DNA of 45,926 nt, taken from NCBI RefSeq assembly GCF_014698145.1, contig NZ_JACJSM010000036.1, positions 1 through 45,926 of the forward strand, in the 5' to 3' direction. This document shows, in pieces, positions 16,519-24,997 of this stretch; position 1 is the stretch's first letter; each line of letters starts with the position of its first letter. The notes beneath the pieces were generated by a model. The model was given only the letters and a program-made list of their open reading frames with translations. It did not search any database and was not told the origin of the DNA. The stretch comes from Oscillatoria sp. FACHB-1406. Lineage in GTDB: Bacteria > Cyanobacteriota > Cyanobacteriia > Cyanobacteriales > Spirulinaceae. The position numbers and the translations under genes are program-made.

Positions 16519-17931
16519 TTATTCTTCCTCAGAACTGCTCGAGACGATCGCATCTATCGTTTGCACGGCGCTTTCTACCTCGTCTTCGATCTCAGCGTCG
16601 CTTTCTTCCTTCTCTAAACTCCCTTTCGGAACGTATTCGATCTCCGCGCGTTCCCGCAACCATGCGAGAACTTTTTCCTTGCTCAAATCTTCTTTAACAA
16701 AGCTATGCAAGCGATCGCGATCGACGTTGCGATCGTCTAATTCCTCGAGCAGTTCCTTCGACTTCGCTGCAATCTCCTCTTCCGTCGGTTCTAAGGACTC
16801 GCGCTTAGCTACCTCCATCAGCGCTAAAGAACGCTGGACGTTAAGAACGGCTTCGGGACGAGACTTTTGTCGGATTTGCGGAATGGTTTCCTTATTAAAC
16901 AAGCGCCCGATATCCATGCCATACTGCTGCATTTGCATCGCCGTTTGCGTCAGCATCGTATCGAGTTCGCGCTCGATATTCGTTGCGGGCGGATCGATCT
17001 TGGCTACTTTCAGCAGTTCCTCAGTCAGCGCCTCGTCTACGCTCGTTTGGGTTTCCCGTTCTGCTTTCTCTCGATACTGCTTCTCTAAAGATTCCCGCAA
17101 TTCTGCCATCGTCTCGTAATCGCTGACTTCTTCGGCGAAATCATCATCGAGTTCTGGCAGTTCCTTTTCCTTAATTTCCTTGACGCTGACGGTAAAAATC
17201 ACCTCTTTCCCCGCAACATCCGCTTTGGGATAATCATCGGGAAAAGTCACTTGAATTTCCTTCGTATCGCCGACATTCATTCCGACGACACCTTCAACTA
17301 AACCGCTAATAAAGCGCCCCTCAGCAATTTCCATCTGGAAATTCTCTGCATCTACGCCTTCAAGCGGTGCGTCTCCTTCTGCTGCATCGGCTAAACGTCC
17401 TGCGTAATCGACGATCGCGACATCGCCCATTTCTACCGCGCGTCCTTCAACCGGAACGAGGGTGGCGTGCGCTTCCCGCTGGCGCTGGATTAAATCTTCT
17501 ACTTCCTGCGGATCGTACTCCGTTTTTTCCGCAGTAGCCTTAAAACTCGAATAATCGCCTAACTCTACTTCAGCCGGAACATCCACCCTTGCCGAAAAGG
17601 TTAGCGGTTCGCCGGGAGTGTATTTCTCCAATAATTCATCGATCGAGGAAACGAGTTGATAATTGCCGATCGCGTCGATCGCTTCGTCCTTAATCGCTTT
17701 ATCGAGACTCTCTTGGATCAGTTCTTCGAGGGCTTCCACTTTAACGCGCTGCGGCCCCAAACGCTGCAACAGAATATTGCGGGGGACTTTACCTTGGCGA
17801 AACCCGGGCAACTTCACCGACTTCGCGAGGCGCTGGACGATTTTCTCATAAACCTGCTTTGACGCTTCGGCGGGGACTTCAATTTCTAGACCGATTTGGC
17901 TAGCCGGGAGCTTCTCCTGGGTAACTTTCAT
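16519..17931 (-). CDS. tig: Trigger factor (ribosome-associated chaperone and prolyl isomerase)
   Basis: The protein has 470 residues from the ATG at 17931. Domain order is the N-terminal ribosome-binding domain with signature GFRQGKVP, a central FKBP-type prolyl isomerase region (about 155-245, VDYAGRLADA through VTFPDDYPKADVAGKEVIF), then a long helical substrate-binding C-domain ending in an acidic tail (EEESDAEIEDEVESA, then SSSSEEE). It binds near the ribosomal exit tunnel and holds nascent chains. In many cyanobacteria tig is followed by clpP and clpX, but here a MITE and convergent ispG follow, so that linkage is lost. A TTG 6 nt further upstream is a less likely start. Confidence 0.97.
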   Translation of the reverse strand: MKVTQEKLPASQIGLEIEVPAEASKQVYEKIVQRLAKSVKLPGFRQGKVPRNILLQRLGPQRVKVEALEELIQESLDKAIKDEAIDAIGNYQLVSSIDELLEKYTPGEPLTFSARVDVPAEVELGDYSSFKATAEKTEYDPQEVEDLIQRQREAHATLVPVEGRAVEMGDVAIVDYAGRLADAAEGDAPLEGVDAENFQMEIAEGRFISGLVEGVVGMNVGDTKEIQVTFPDDYPKADVAGKEVIFTVSVKEIKEKELPELDDDFAEEVSDYETMAELRESLEKQYREKAERETQTSVDEALTEELLKVAKIDPPATNIERELDTMLTQTAMQMQQYGMDIGRLFNKETIPQIRQKSRPEAVLNVQRSLALMEVAKRESLEPTEEEIAAKSKELLEELDDRNVDRDRLHSFVKEDLSKEKVLAWLRERAEIEYVPKGSLEKEESDAEIEDEVESAVQTIDAIVSSSSEEE

Positions 17932-18288
17932 ATACAACCTACTAATCGAACCAACTATTAAGGATAACTTCTGAAACGCAAACTACTATCATAGGCTACC
18001 CTGCAACTTCTTTGCTATTCCCGCTCCGCTCTTCACCATCGGGAGGCTTGAAAAGAAGCTGCCTTTCTCGTCATCGTTGGCTGAAGGCGATACACCATGC
18101 CGTCAAGCGCTAGTTTTATAAATAACGCCTAATGTGAATTAGAAGCCAGAAAGATCGATCTTACTGTTCTTTCTCCGATCGCCCACCGATTGGGAGAGGG
18201 GCCGGGGGTGAGGGAAATCAAGGCTTTTGGATAATGCACATCAGACGTAAATAATCTTTATAATGCCCCGTCCTATTTAAAAAAAGCA
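17932..18288. other. Intergenic region between divergent tig and rsmI
   Basis: This 357-nt gap should hold the two divergent promoters. It contains a GGGAGAGGGGCCGGGGGTGAGGGAA stretch in outline (around 18191-18216), a common cyanobacterial repeat fragment. TTTATAATGC near 18257 could be a -10-type box for rsmI. I see no RNA gene, and no open frame looks coding. Confidence 0.5.
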
Positions 18289-19155
18289 ATGAGCGAGGAA
18301 AACGCACGCGCCCCGGGCAAGTTGTATGTCGTGGGTACGCCGATCGGAAATTTGGAGGATATGACGTTTCGGGCGATTCGGATTTTACAAGAAGTCGATG
18401 CGATCGCGGCTGAAGATACGCGCCATACCGGAAAACTACTCCAGCATTTCCAAATTTCTACGCCCCAAGTCAGTTACCACGAACACAATCGCAGCACTCG
18501 TCAAGCTCAACTGTTGCAGCGCTTGCTAGCCGGTGAGAGTATCGCCCTCGTCAGCGATGCGGGAATGCCGGGAATTTCCGATCCCGGTTACGAGTTGGTG
18601 AAAGCGTGCGCCGAACATCAACTCGAAGTCGTTCCGATTCCGGGCGCAACTGCCGCGATCGCCGGTTTAGCGGCGGCGGGTTTGCCCAGCGATCGCTTTA
18701 TTTTTGAAGGATTTTTACCCACTAAGGACAAAGAACGGCAAGCTCGCCTCAATTCCCTCAAAAATGAGACGCGCACCCTAGTTTTTTACGAAGCACCCCA
18801 TCGCGTTCGGCAGACTTTAAAGGATTTGGCGGTGGCGTTGGGGGGCGATCGCGCGGCGGTTTTAGCGCGAGAATTAACGAAACTGCACGAGGAGTTTTGG
18901 CGCGGGACGTTGGAGGACGCGATCGCGCATTACCAAGAACGCGCGCCTAAAGGGGAATTTACCCTCATCGTCGCCGGAAAGGACGCAACCACAACGGTAG
19001 AACTTTCCGAAGCGGAATTAAAAGCGGAATTGGAACAATTGCTAGCGGCGGGAATGACGCGATCGCAAGCTAGCCGTCACCTTGCGGAAACTACGGCTCT
19101 GCCTCGCCGTCAATTGTATCAATTAGCACTTGAACTGGGAGAGGCAGAGTCATGA
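18289..19155 (+). CDS. rsmI: 16S rRNA (cytidine-1402-2'-O)-methyltransferase (RsmI)
   Basis: A 288-residue tetrapyrrole-methylase-fold enzyme that 2'-O-methylates C1402 in the 16S rRNA decoding centre, using S-adenosylmethionine. Family motifs are clear: LYVVGTPIGNLEDMTFRA near the N-terminus, AAEDTRHTGKLL, ALVSDAGMPGISDPGYEL and the late LARELTKLHEEFWRGTL. Length is normal. The ATG at 18289 begins directly after a poly-A stretch (AAAAAAAGCA). Its end is 5 nt from the convergent Uma2 gene. Confidence 0.97.
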   Translation: MSEENARAPGKLYVVGTPIGNLEDMTFRAIRILQEVDAIAAEDTRHTGKLLQHFQISTPQVSYHEHNRSTRQAQLLQRLLAGESIALVSDAGMPGISDPGYELVKACAEHQLEVVPIPGATAAIAGLAAAGLPSDRFIFEGFLPTKDKERQARLNSLKNETRTLVFYEAPHRVRQTLKDLAVALGGDRAAVLARELTKLHEEFWRGTLEDAIAHYQERAPKGEFTLIVAGKDATTTVELSEAELKAELEQLLAAGMTRSQASRHLAETTALPRRQLYQLALELGEAES

Positions 19156-19160
19156 GTCAT

Positions 19161-19958
19161 TTAAGGCAATTGTTCGGGATCGATGCCGCGCGATCGCAAA
19201 TACTCCAATAAGCGTTCTTTTTCTTGGCGTTCTTGCTCCGCACGCTGACGCTCAGCTTCGGCACGCTGGCGTTCTTCGGAAAGAGCGCTTTCTGCTTCCT
19301 GAAGGCGTTCCACCGCCCACGGCAGCATATTCCCCGCCTCATCCCACCAGCGCAACCAATAACCCGTTCGTTCTTCCTTCGTCCCTCGCCACGCCCCGAT
19401 AAATAACTTCATTTCAGGAATCCAATTTCTGCCATTTTCGTCCGGTTGTATTAACTTATACCGCCCGTTTTCTAAATGGTAAAACTCCAAGGCTCCTGCT
19501 ACGGGTTCAAAAATTCCGTAGTAAGGAATTTGCAAAATCTGCTCGTAAAAAAACCATTTTCCCGGTGGAAATAATTGACGAACTGAGTATTCTTCCCCAT
19601 TGAGATCGGAAAGAAATTCTAGCACTAACGTCGGGATTTCCCCTTCGAGATGGGGCGTATAACTCTTGCGATCTTCTGGCGTTTCTCGAGGCAAAACAGA
19701 AGCCACGTACACCCAATCGGGAGCTTTTGCAATGAACTGCTCGTCTACGGTAGCGCATAAGCCAAAGTTGGAAGCGACGAGCATTTCTGGTTTGATGCGA
19801 TCGCTTAATTCTAAACTCTCGCGCAGCGCGCCCGCGAGCAACGGTTGACCTGTATTTTCCACGGGTTTATCGTCGAGTTTGAAGTCAGGAGGTAAGGCTT
19901 GCCAACGAATTTTACGGGCGGGTTTTTCGGGAGTGGGAGGGATAGGGGTAACGGTCAT
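19161..19958 (-). CDS. Uma2-family protein (PD-(D/E)XK nuclease fold, DUF820)
   Basis: The protein has 265 residues from the ATG at 19958 (an alternative ATG lies at 19982; longer starts would collide with the divergent lpxA). The core reads LVASNFGLC, APDWVYVAS, IPTLVLEFLSD and FEPVAGALEFYHL, the Uma2 pattern with the PD and E-x-x-S active-site-like residues of restriction-endonuclease folds. A coiled coil rich in RQRAEAE/RQEKERL repeats forms the last ~55 residues, ending LRSRGIDPEQLP, a very common cyanobacterial Uma2 tail. These proteins exist in dozens of copies per genome and no function is established. A second, shorter member is at 42900. Confidence 0.88.
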   Translation of the reverse strand: MTVTPIPPTPEKPARKIRWQALPPDFKLDDKPVENTGQPLLAGALRESLELSDRIKPEMLVASNFGLCATVDEQFIAKAPDWVYVASVLPRETPEDRKSYTPHLEGEIPTLVLEFLSDLNGEEYSVRQLFPPGKWFFYEQILQIPYYGIFEPVAGALEFYHLENGRYKLIQPDENGRNWIPEMKLFIGAWRGTKEERTGYWLRWWDEAGNMLPWAVERLQEAESALSEERQRAEAERQRAEQERQEKERLLEYLRSRGIDPEQLP

Positions 19959-20080
19959 GGCTGTTTTGAGGTTGGCGGTCATGGCGTTCAAACATACTCT
20001 ATCAAAATTAAGTGCGGTGGAATTGCACGATGGAGGAACAAACCTGCTACTATCATCGATTAACGAACGAGGAGAGAACA

Positions 20081-20914
20081 TTGGCGGCGAACATTCACCC
20101 TACGGCCGTTGTCGAACCAGGGGCTAAGTTAGGCAAAGAAATTACTGTTGGGCCTTTTGCTTATATTCAAGACGATGTGGAAATTGGCGATCGCTGCGTC
20201 ATCGGTCCCCACGTTTCCCTTTTGCGTTACACTCGCTTAGGCGAAAATTGCCGGGTGCATAGCGGCGCGACGTTAGGCGACCTGCCCCAAGATGTCGCTT
20301 TTAAGGATGAGGAAAGTTACGTCCGCATCGGCGATAACTGCACGATTCGCGAAGGCGTTACCATTCATCGCGGCACGAAAGCGGGTACGCTCACAGAAGT
20401 AGGTCGCGATTGCTTGCTCATGGCTTACTCGCACCTAGCACATAATGTCAAAGTTGGCAACAAGGTTATCATTTCCAATGGAGCCTTACTCGCCGGTTAC
20501 GCGGAAGTCGGCGATCGCGTTTTCATCAGCGGTAACTGCCTCGTCCATCAGTTTACCCGCATCGGTCGCCTCGCCATGCTCTCCGGCGGCACGGCTATCC
20601 AGAAAGACGTACCGCCATTTTGCATCACGCGATCGATGTGCAGCAATACCGTTATGGGATTAAACGTAGTCGGTTTGCGACGCGCTGGATATACTTCTGA
20701 GGAGCGCCTTTATCTCAAACGCGCCCTCCGAGCGCTCTATCGCTCCGACATTACCGTTTCGCAAGCCGTCAATCGCATCGAAGCCGAATTCTCCTCAGCG
20801 TTAGTCGGCGAACTGTGCGAATTTGTCAAGGACTCCAAGCGCGGGATTTGCAAATTCGTTAAAGGTTCTAAAGGAGAACCGGCGCTATTCGGAAATTCCC
20901 CAGAAGAAACTTAG
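20081..20914 (+). CDS. lpxA: Acyl-ACP--UDP-N-acetylglucosamine O-acyltransferase (LpxA-like)
   Basis: A left-handed beta-helix protein built from hexapeptide repeats (IHPTAVVEPGAKLG, ITVGPF, VEIGDRCVIG and so on). The catalytic region AYSHLAHNVKVG matches the LpxA His-x-x-His motif. LpxA adds the 3-O acyl chain to UDP-GlcNAc, the first step of lipid A synthesis. I start at TTG 20081 because GGAG lies 8-9 nt upstream; an ATG at 20030 would add 17 residues. The C-terminus carries a Lys-rich tail (LCEFVKDSKRGICKFVKGSKG) beyond the usual helical domain. Cyanobacterial lpxA normally sits with lpxC, fabZ and lpxB, none of which is here, so this may be a paralogue. Confidence 0.88.
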   Translation: MAANIHPTAVVEPGAKLGKEITVGPFAYIQDDVEIGDRCVIGPHVSLLRYTRLGENCRVHSGATLGDLPQDVAFKDEESYVRIGDNCTIREGVTIHRGTKAGTLTEVGRDCLLMAYSHLAHNVKVGNKVIISNGALLAGYAEVGDRVFISGNCLVHQFTRIGRLAMLSGGTAIQKDVPPFCITRSMCSNTVMGLNVVGLRRAGYTSEERLYLKRALRALYRSDITVSQAVNRIEAEFSSALVGELCEFVKDSKRGICKFVKGSKGEPALFGNSPEET

Positions 20915-21019
20915 GAACTGCTGCCAGGAAAGAAAACAACGAGGGCAACACGAGTCAACATAATTCGTAATTGATAATTCGTAGTTCGTAATTATTACCC
21001 CATGACGGTCAATTTTTAA

Positions 21020-21376
21020 CTAATTCTTTCTCACAAAAGAATTAACAGTTTCCCGTTCGAGCCAGCCCCACATTACCGCAATTTCACCAAAACGTAGATT
21101 GGGATGTTGGCGCTGGTAAGCCAAGATTTGACCGACCTGCTCTATTTTAATCAGACCGGCAGCTTGTAAGCGCTCGCCCAATCGTAAAAATCTTCTGCGT
21201 TGAAAAGGGTGCTTCAAGCCAACCGAGCTATTTTGTTGCACGGCTTTCGCTAGAAGATCCCAAAATGTTAAATCGTCTGGTTCTCTTGAGTCCGAAGACT
21301 GAGCAAAAGCACTACTGATTTTTTGATACTGTCCTGCCTCTATCAGTACGGTACATTGGCTATAGTTATTCAACAA
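21020..21376 (-). CDS. Small protein with one GspE_N/MshEN-like repeat domain
   Basis: A 118-residue protein of unknown function. Residues about 66-118 (LGERLQAAGLIKIEQVGQIL then YQRQHPNLRFGEIAVMWGWLERETVNSFV) are nearly the same as a segment of the gene just upstream. The pattern L-G-x-x-L-x-x-A-G-L ... Q-x-x-x-I-L ... R-F-G-E-I-A-V-x-x-G-W-L resembles the N-terminal domain of GspE/PilB ATPases, which in MshE binds cyclic di-GMP; that link is inference. The N-terminal half is helical and not recognisable. It likely derives from duplication of the neighbour and is co-directional with it across 89 nt. Confidence 0.65.
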   Translation of the reverse strand: MLNNYSQCTVLIEAGQYQKISSAFAQSSDSREPDDLTFWDLLAKAVQQNSSVGLKHPFQRRRFLRLGERLQAAGLIKIEQVGQILAYQRQHPNLRFGEIAVMWGWLERETVNSFVRKN

Positions 21377-21465
21377 CTCGTTTGACTCCTCGCGTAGTTA
21401 TTTAATCATTCCTGCGCCATTTCGCGAAATTTGACTCCAGCGATTGGAGATTAAACCGATAAAAA

Positions 21466-22284
21466 TTAATAGCAAAAGTGCTTCACAAAAAAGTCAATGG
21501 TTTCTGAATTCAACCAGCCTTGACGAACGGCAACTTCTCCAAAACGCAACCCTCGTTTTTCTTGCTGATATTCGAGAATTGTTCCAATCTGAAAATCGTT
21601 GAGAAGAGCGGCAGATTTCAGGTAATAGCCCAAGCGTTGAGAGCGTTTTGTTTTTGCAGATTGCGGCAAATTTTTAACCAAAAAATCGAAAGTTTCAGGT
21701 TTCAGCCAGCCCCACATGACTGCAATATCCCCAAAGCGCAAATCTGGATGTTTGCGTTGGTAGGTTAAGATGCTCTCAACTCGCTCCGCCGTCATCAGTC
21801 CTGCTGCTTGCAAGCGTTCGCCAATCAATCCGGGAATTGCTCGGTGCTTGGATTGGCTCGATTTGAGTTTCATGTGCTTAAAGCTCTTCGCCAGTTCTTG
21901 GGAAAGTTTCTGCAAACGAGAGATTTTCTCTGCGCTTTCAAGTTCAAAAGTGCGAGAAAAACTGGCATTAGCTTCTTGATGCTGTCCTAATTCTCGCAAC
22001 ACGACAGCGCGAAATAGGGTAATGGTTTGTCGGTCGTATTCGCTCTCTTGACTAACGTTAGGAGGGCAGCATTTTAAGGCTTTGTCTAAGGATTTCAGTG
22101 CTTCGGTATAGTTATTGAGATGAGTTAAAGGGGCTGCGTGCAAAACCCAAAGATTGTGGTTGTCGGTTTCTACTTGTAAAACTTGCTCGAATCTAGCGCG
22201 CGCTGCTTCATAGTCCCCCAAGTCAAGCATTGCTTTGCCTTGCTCGATCCAATCGGTCGTATTTTCGGAAATGGTGTTATTCAT
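21466..22284 (-). CDS. TPR protein with two GspE_N/MshEN-like repeats
   Basis: A 272-residue protein. Residues about 10-110 hold TPR-type helices (AMLDLGDYEAARARFEQVLQ, TEALKSLDKALKCCP and LFRAVVLRELGQHQEANASF). Two copies of a ~50-residue domain follow: GERLQAAGLMTAERVESIL then RKHPDLRFGDIAVMWGWL, and LGYYLKSAALLNDFQIGTIL then LRFGEVAVRQGWLNSETIDFF. Together with the downstream gene that makes three copies. These cyanobacterial domains resemble the c-di-GMP-binding-type N-domain of type IV pilus ATPases, but no ATPase is present. A role in signalling or surface behaviour is a guess. Confidence 0.68.
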   Translation of the reverse strand: MNNTISENTTDWIEQGKAMLDLGDYEAARARFEQVLQVETDNHNLWVLHAAPLTHLNNYTEALKSLDKALKCCPPNVSQESEYDRQTITLFRAVVLRELGQHQEANASFSRTFELESAEKISRLQKLSQELAKSFKHMKLKSSQSKHRAIPGLIGERLQAAGLMTAERVESILTYQRKHPDLRFGDIAVMWGWLKPETFDFLVKNLPQSAKTKRSQRLGYYLKSAALLNDFQIGTILEYQQEKRGLRFGEVAVRQGWLNSETIDFFVKHFCY

Positions 22285-23012
22285 TAGGGTTACGGTTGCT
22301 GTAAGAGTTATTTGAAAATCAGACTTAGACCCAGAAAAGCTCGGTTCGACGAAAAGTTTTAGGCCATATCAAAGCCGAAAGTCAGACTCAAAGCATCTGG
22401 TTTTTCAAAAGACTGCAATTTTGGCGATTGACCTGGGAAGACTCGGAGGTATCGCCCTGCATCTTTAGAGATATCGAGGATAGAGTATTGGGATTTAGGA
22501 CAAAACGCGGAATAAAAAAGACCGATCGCTTTATATATCAATCCTCTGGGTTTGATACAAGGTCACGTCGGAGACGCAAAATCAGCCTGGAACAATGATT
22601 GTTTGTCCTTCCGGTCGGGAAAGGTTCTCAGCGTTACGGCGGTTTCAGGATAGAAACGGTAGGAATGAGGGCTTGGGTTAAGCGGAGTTCCCCAGATACG
22701 CAACTTCTTTAAACTTCCGGAGCGCTTGAAGAGCTAAAGCACATTTATTGATTTAAGTAAATGCACTTGAGACTGACTTCAGAACTAGCGCAATATTACT
22801 GAGAACTTGTGAAAGACTTGTGAAAAGATTTGACAGGGGTTAAAACTTCAATGAATCTTGATACTTTCTTTAATGCAACTTTATACTTAAGTTTATACTC
22901 TCGCCAGAGTTATTTATGAAGGGGTCTAACTTGCGGCAAACGCGCTCTTGAGGATAGCCTCGAGAGGCTAAAGTACGATATGTTTTTATGCACCGTCGTT
23001 TGAAGCTCGACC
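22285..23012. other. Long non-coding gap upstream of the pentapeptide gene
   Basis: This 728-nt stretch has no convincing gene. A 60-codon minus-strand frame (22359-22541) looks protein-like in its second half (YSILDISKDAGRYLRVFPG) but has no recognisable family. Two ACTTGTGAAA motifs at 22805-22814 and 22816-22825 are spaced 11 nt. An AT-rich zone with TTATACTTAAGTTTATACT near 22880-22900 could be the promoter of the downstream gene. A small RNA is possible but not shown. Confidence 0.5.
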
Positions 23013-24095
23013 ATGCAAGTCGCAATAAAAAATCGCTATCCCGATTGTCTTGAAATCGCCTTGAGAGGTATTCCTTCGGGTTCTACCGCAATATTACTGT
23101 CCCTAACGGCTGCATGGGGCGAGCAGTGGGAACCTCTGTTAGGCGGACGAGTTAAATTTGGGCTGAAAGGGGGGCAACTCCAAGTTAGCTGCGAGGATGG
23201 AGCAAGTTTGTCAGAGCGGGTAAGCGATGTTTCTGAGTCCGAGAGGGCTTCGGAACTGCCGTCGCTGCGCGTTCTTGCTGAAACTCCCGCCCAAAACGAG
23301 CGTTTGTGGAGGTTTGTGGAACGGAAGGGACAGATTTTAAAAGGGGTTGCGAAGTTGGAGGCGATCGCGTTAACGTCTTCGGAGCAGCTTGAGGGATTGA
23401 AGGTTCTGTTCTCGGTGGAGCCTGCCGATATTGCGATCGCTCAAACCGCAGAGTTGTGGAAACACGATATTACCCCGAATCAGCACGCCGTTCTCGAGCG
23501 CGCGATCGCTAAGTTTTTGCAGCACTATCGCCTTTCGCCCTACCTCAGCCTCTCCCCCCCCGCCGAACAATCCCAGAGCGCCCCAACCGATGAGACGAAA
23601 GCCTTAGAAGCTTTGCAGCAAACGATTGTTGAATTCAGTGCCGGAAAGACGGATAATTTCCTCGAACTGGCTGCGATCGCCAATCTCGCTCCGGCTCGCG
23701 ATTTGAGCGGCGGTGACTTAATGGCAACAGATCTAAACGGTTTAGACTTTAGCGGCACAATCCTCGATCGCGTAAACTTACGAGGGGCAAATCTCAACGA
23801 TACCGACTTCAGCGAAGCGAGTTTAAAGGCAGCAAGATTAATGGGCGCAGATCTCAGCGGCGCATACTTAGGCAATGCCAATCTAAGGGAAGCCAATTTG
23901 CACCGCGCTAGTCTCGCTCTTGCCAACTTAGGCGGTGCAGATGCCAGCGGTGCAAATTTTCAGGAAGTTAACCTCAGCAATACTAACCTAGCGGGCGTTA
24001 AAGTCGATAAGGCGATCTTCGGACAAAATCCGGGATTAACCGAAGATACTAAAAAAAGTCTGCTGGCACGCGGCGCTATTTTCAGAGAAGACTAA
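23013..24095 (+). CDS. Pentapeptide-repeat protein
   Basis: A 360-residue protein of two parts. The N-terminal ~215 residues (start MQVAIKNRYPDCLEIALRG) are of unknown fold and found only in cyanobacterial proteins, as far as I recall. Residues about 228-335 are pentapeptide repeats of the A(D/N)Lxx type: DLSGGDLMATDLNGLDFSG, LRGANLNDTDFSEASL, MGADLSGAYLGNANLREANL. These form a right-handed quadrilateral helix. Such repeats are scaffolds and DNA mimics in some cases, but no specific function follows. The tail (NPGLTEDTKKSLLARGAIF) is a common cyanobacterial cap. The stop abuts the convergent small gene. Confidence 0.88.
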   Translation: MQVAIKNRYPDCLEIALRGIPSGSTAILLSLTAAWGEQWEPLLGGRVKFGLKGGQLQVSCEDGASLSERVSDVSESERASELPSLRVLAETPAQNERLWRFVERKGQILKGVAKLEAIALTSSEQLEGLKVLFSVEPADIAIAQTAELWKHDITPNQHAVLERAIAKFLQHYRLSPYLSLSPPAEQSQSAPTDETKALEALQQTIVEFSAGKTDNFLELAAIANLAPARDLSGGDLMATDLNGLDFSGTILDRVNLRGANLNDTDFSEASLKAARLMGADLSGAYLGNANLREANLHRASLALANLGGADASGANFQEVNLSNTNLAGVKVDKAIFGQNPGLTEDTKKSLLARGAIFRED

Positions 24096-24302
24096 TTAAT
24101 CGCGGTAATCCGTGTCTACCCAGCATTGAGGTAAAGATTCACCTGAAGGAAAGATGAGATCGGATTTCTCGTATTTTTCCGGCTCTTGGAGTTCTTCACC
24201 GGCGTGCATTTGACCTTCAATCCGAGATTGATTGGGATCGCACAATTCATCGGTTGCCCAAACTTCGATTAAATTGCCGGTCGATTTTTGTTTGACAAAC
24301 AT
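24096..24302 (-). CDS. Conserved cyanobacterial small protein
   Basis: A 68-residue acidic protein (MFVKQKSTGNLIEVWATDEL start; DLIFPSGESLPQCW near the end). I recognise it as a recurring cyanobacterial protein of unknown function, with no motif of known activity. The ATG at 24302 follows a purine-rich stretch. It ends base-to-base against the convergent pentapeptide gene. Confidence 0.7.
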   Translation of the reverse strand: MFVKQKSTGNLIEVWATDELCDPNQSRIEGQMHAGEELQEPEKYEKSDLIFPSGESLPQCWVDTDYRD

Positions 24303-24372
24303 TGCTTTCCTCTAAGATTTGAATGAGACTGATCTTTGTTTATATCTCTGTTTATATCGCGCTCTAGATCGC

Positions 24373-24957
24373 ATGAATTCTTCAAAAAGGCAGATAAATC
24401 TTCCAGACGATTTTCAAGAAATTTTTTATATCTCCCCGCTTATCCGTCTGACGTTACTTGCTTTTTATGCCGCGCTGACACTGCCGCTACCTTTTTTAGC
24501 TAAAGTGACGGCAGCGCCGATTCCACTGACGGTTATTGCGATCGCAATTCTTCTCGGCGCGATCGCACTTTTCGCGGCGCTAAGCGAACGCACGATCCTC
24601 AACTCCGAAACCATTCGCGTTGCTTATCCGGCTTGGACAATGCCCTGGTTTCGCAAGGGTTGGACGTTACGCTGGAGAGAGATTGAGGATTTGAAGTTGC
24701 GGACGACCGGACAAGGCGGTTTAGTGTATTATTTTGTTACGAGCGCGCGCGATCGCGCCTACCTACTCCCCGCTCGCATTGCCGGTTTTGCCCGAATGCT
24801 CTCAATTGTGGAAGCGAAAACGGGCATCGAAACGCGCGATATTCGCTCCCTCTCGCAACCGTGGATGTATTTTATTTTGCTCGGGGTGACGGCGATGCTG
24901 TTGCTTGTCGATGTTTGGACGATTGCAACCGCCTTCTCTTTAGGGAAAATTGTTTAA
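24373..24957 (+). CDS. Conserved two- or three-TM membrane protein of unknown function
   Basis: The protein has 194 residues from the ATG at 24373. Hydrophobic segments lie at about residues 24-45 (LIRLTLLAFYAALTLPLPFL), 50-73 (IPLTVIAIAILLGAIALFAA) and 168-190 (FILLGVTAMLLLVDVWTIAT). The intervening cytoplasmic-looking domain (about 80-160) contains a PH-like pattern, WTLRWREIEDLKLRTTGQGG. No enzyme motif is evident. The downstream ABC ATPase gene begins 40 nt later on the same strand, so the two may form an operon. However, the protein does not resemble an ABC permease, and partnership is unproven. Confidence 0.72.
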   Translation: MNSSKRQINLPDDFQEIFYISPLIRLTLLAFYAALTLPLPFLAKVTAAPIPLTVIAIAILLGAIALFAALSERTILNSETIRVAYPAWTMPWFRKGWTLRWREIEDLKLRTTGQGGLVYYFVTSARDRAYLLPARIAGFARMLSIVEAKTGIETRDIRSLSQPWMYFILLGVTAMLLLVDVWTIATAFSLGKIV

Positions 24958-24997
24958 AACGGGGTAAAGTTTAGTTGACAAAAAATGCCATACGTGC

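Noticed and set aside
16445-17119. 224-codon plus-strand Ser-rich frame
   Set aside because: Antisense shadow of trigger factor; low-complexity composition.
22359-22541. 60-codon minus-strand frame with protein-like second half
   Set aside because: No start signal, no family and no neighbours; left as an open possibility in the gap entry.
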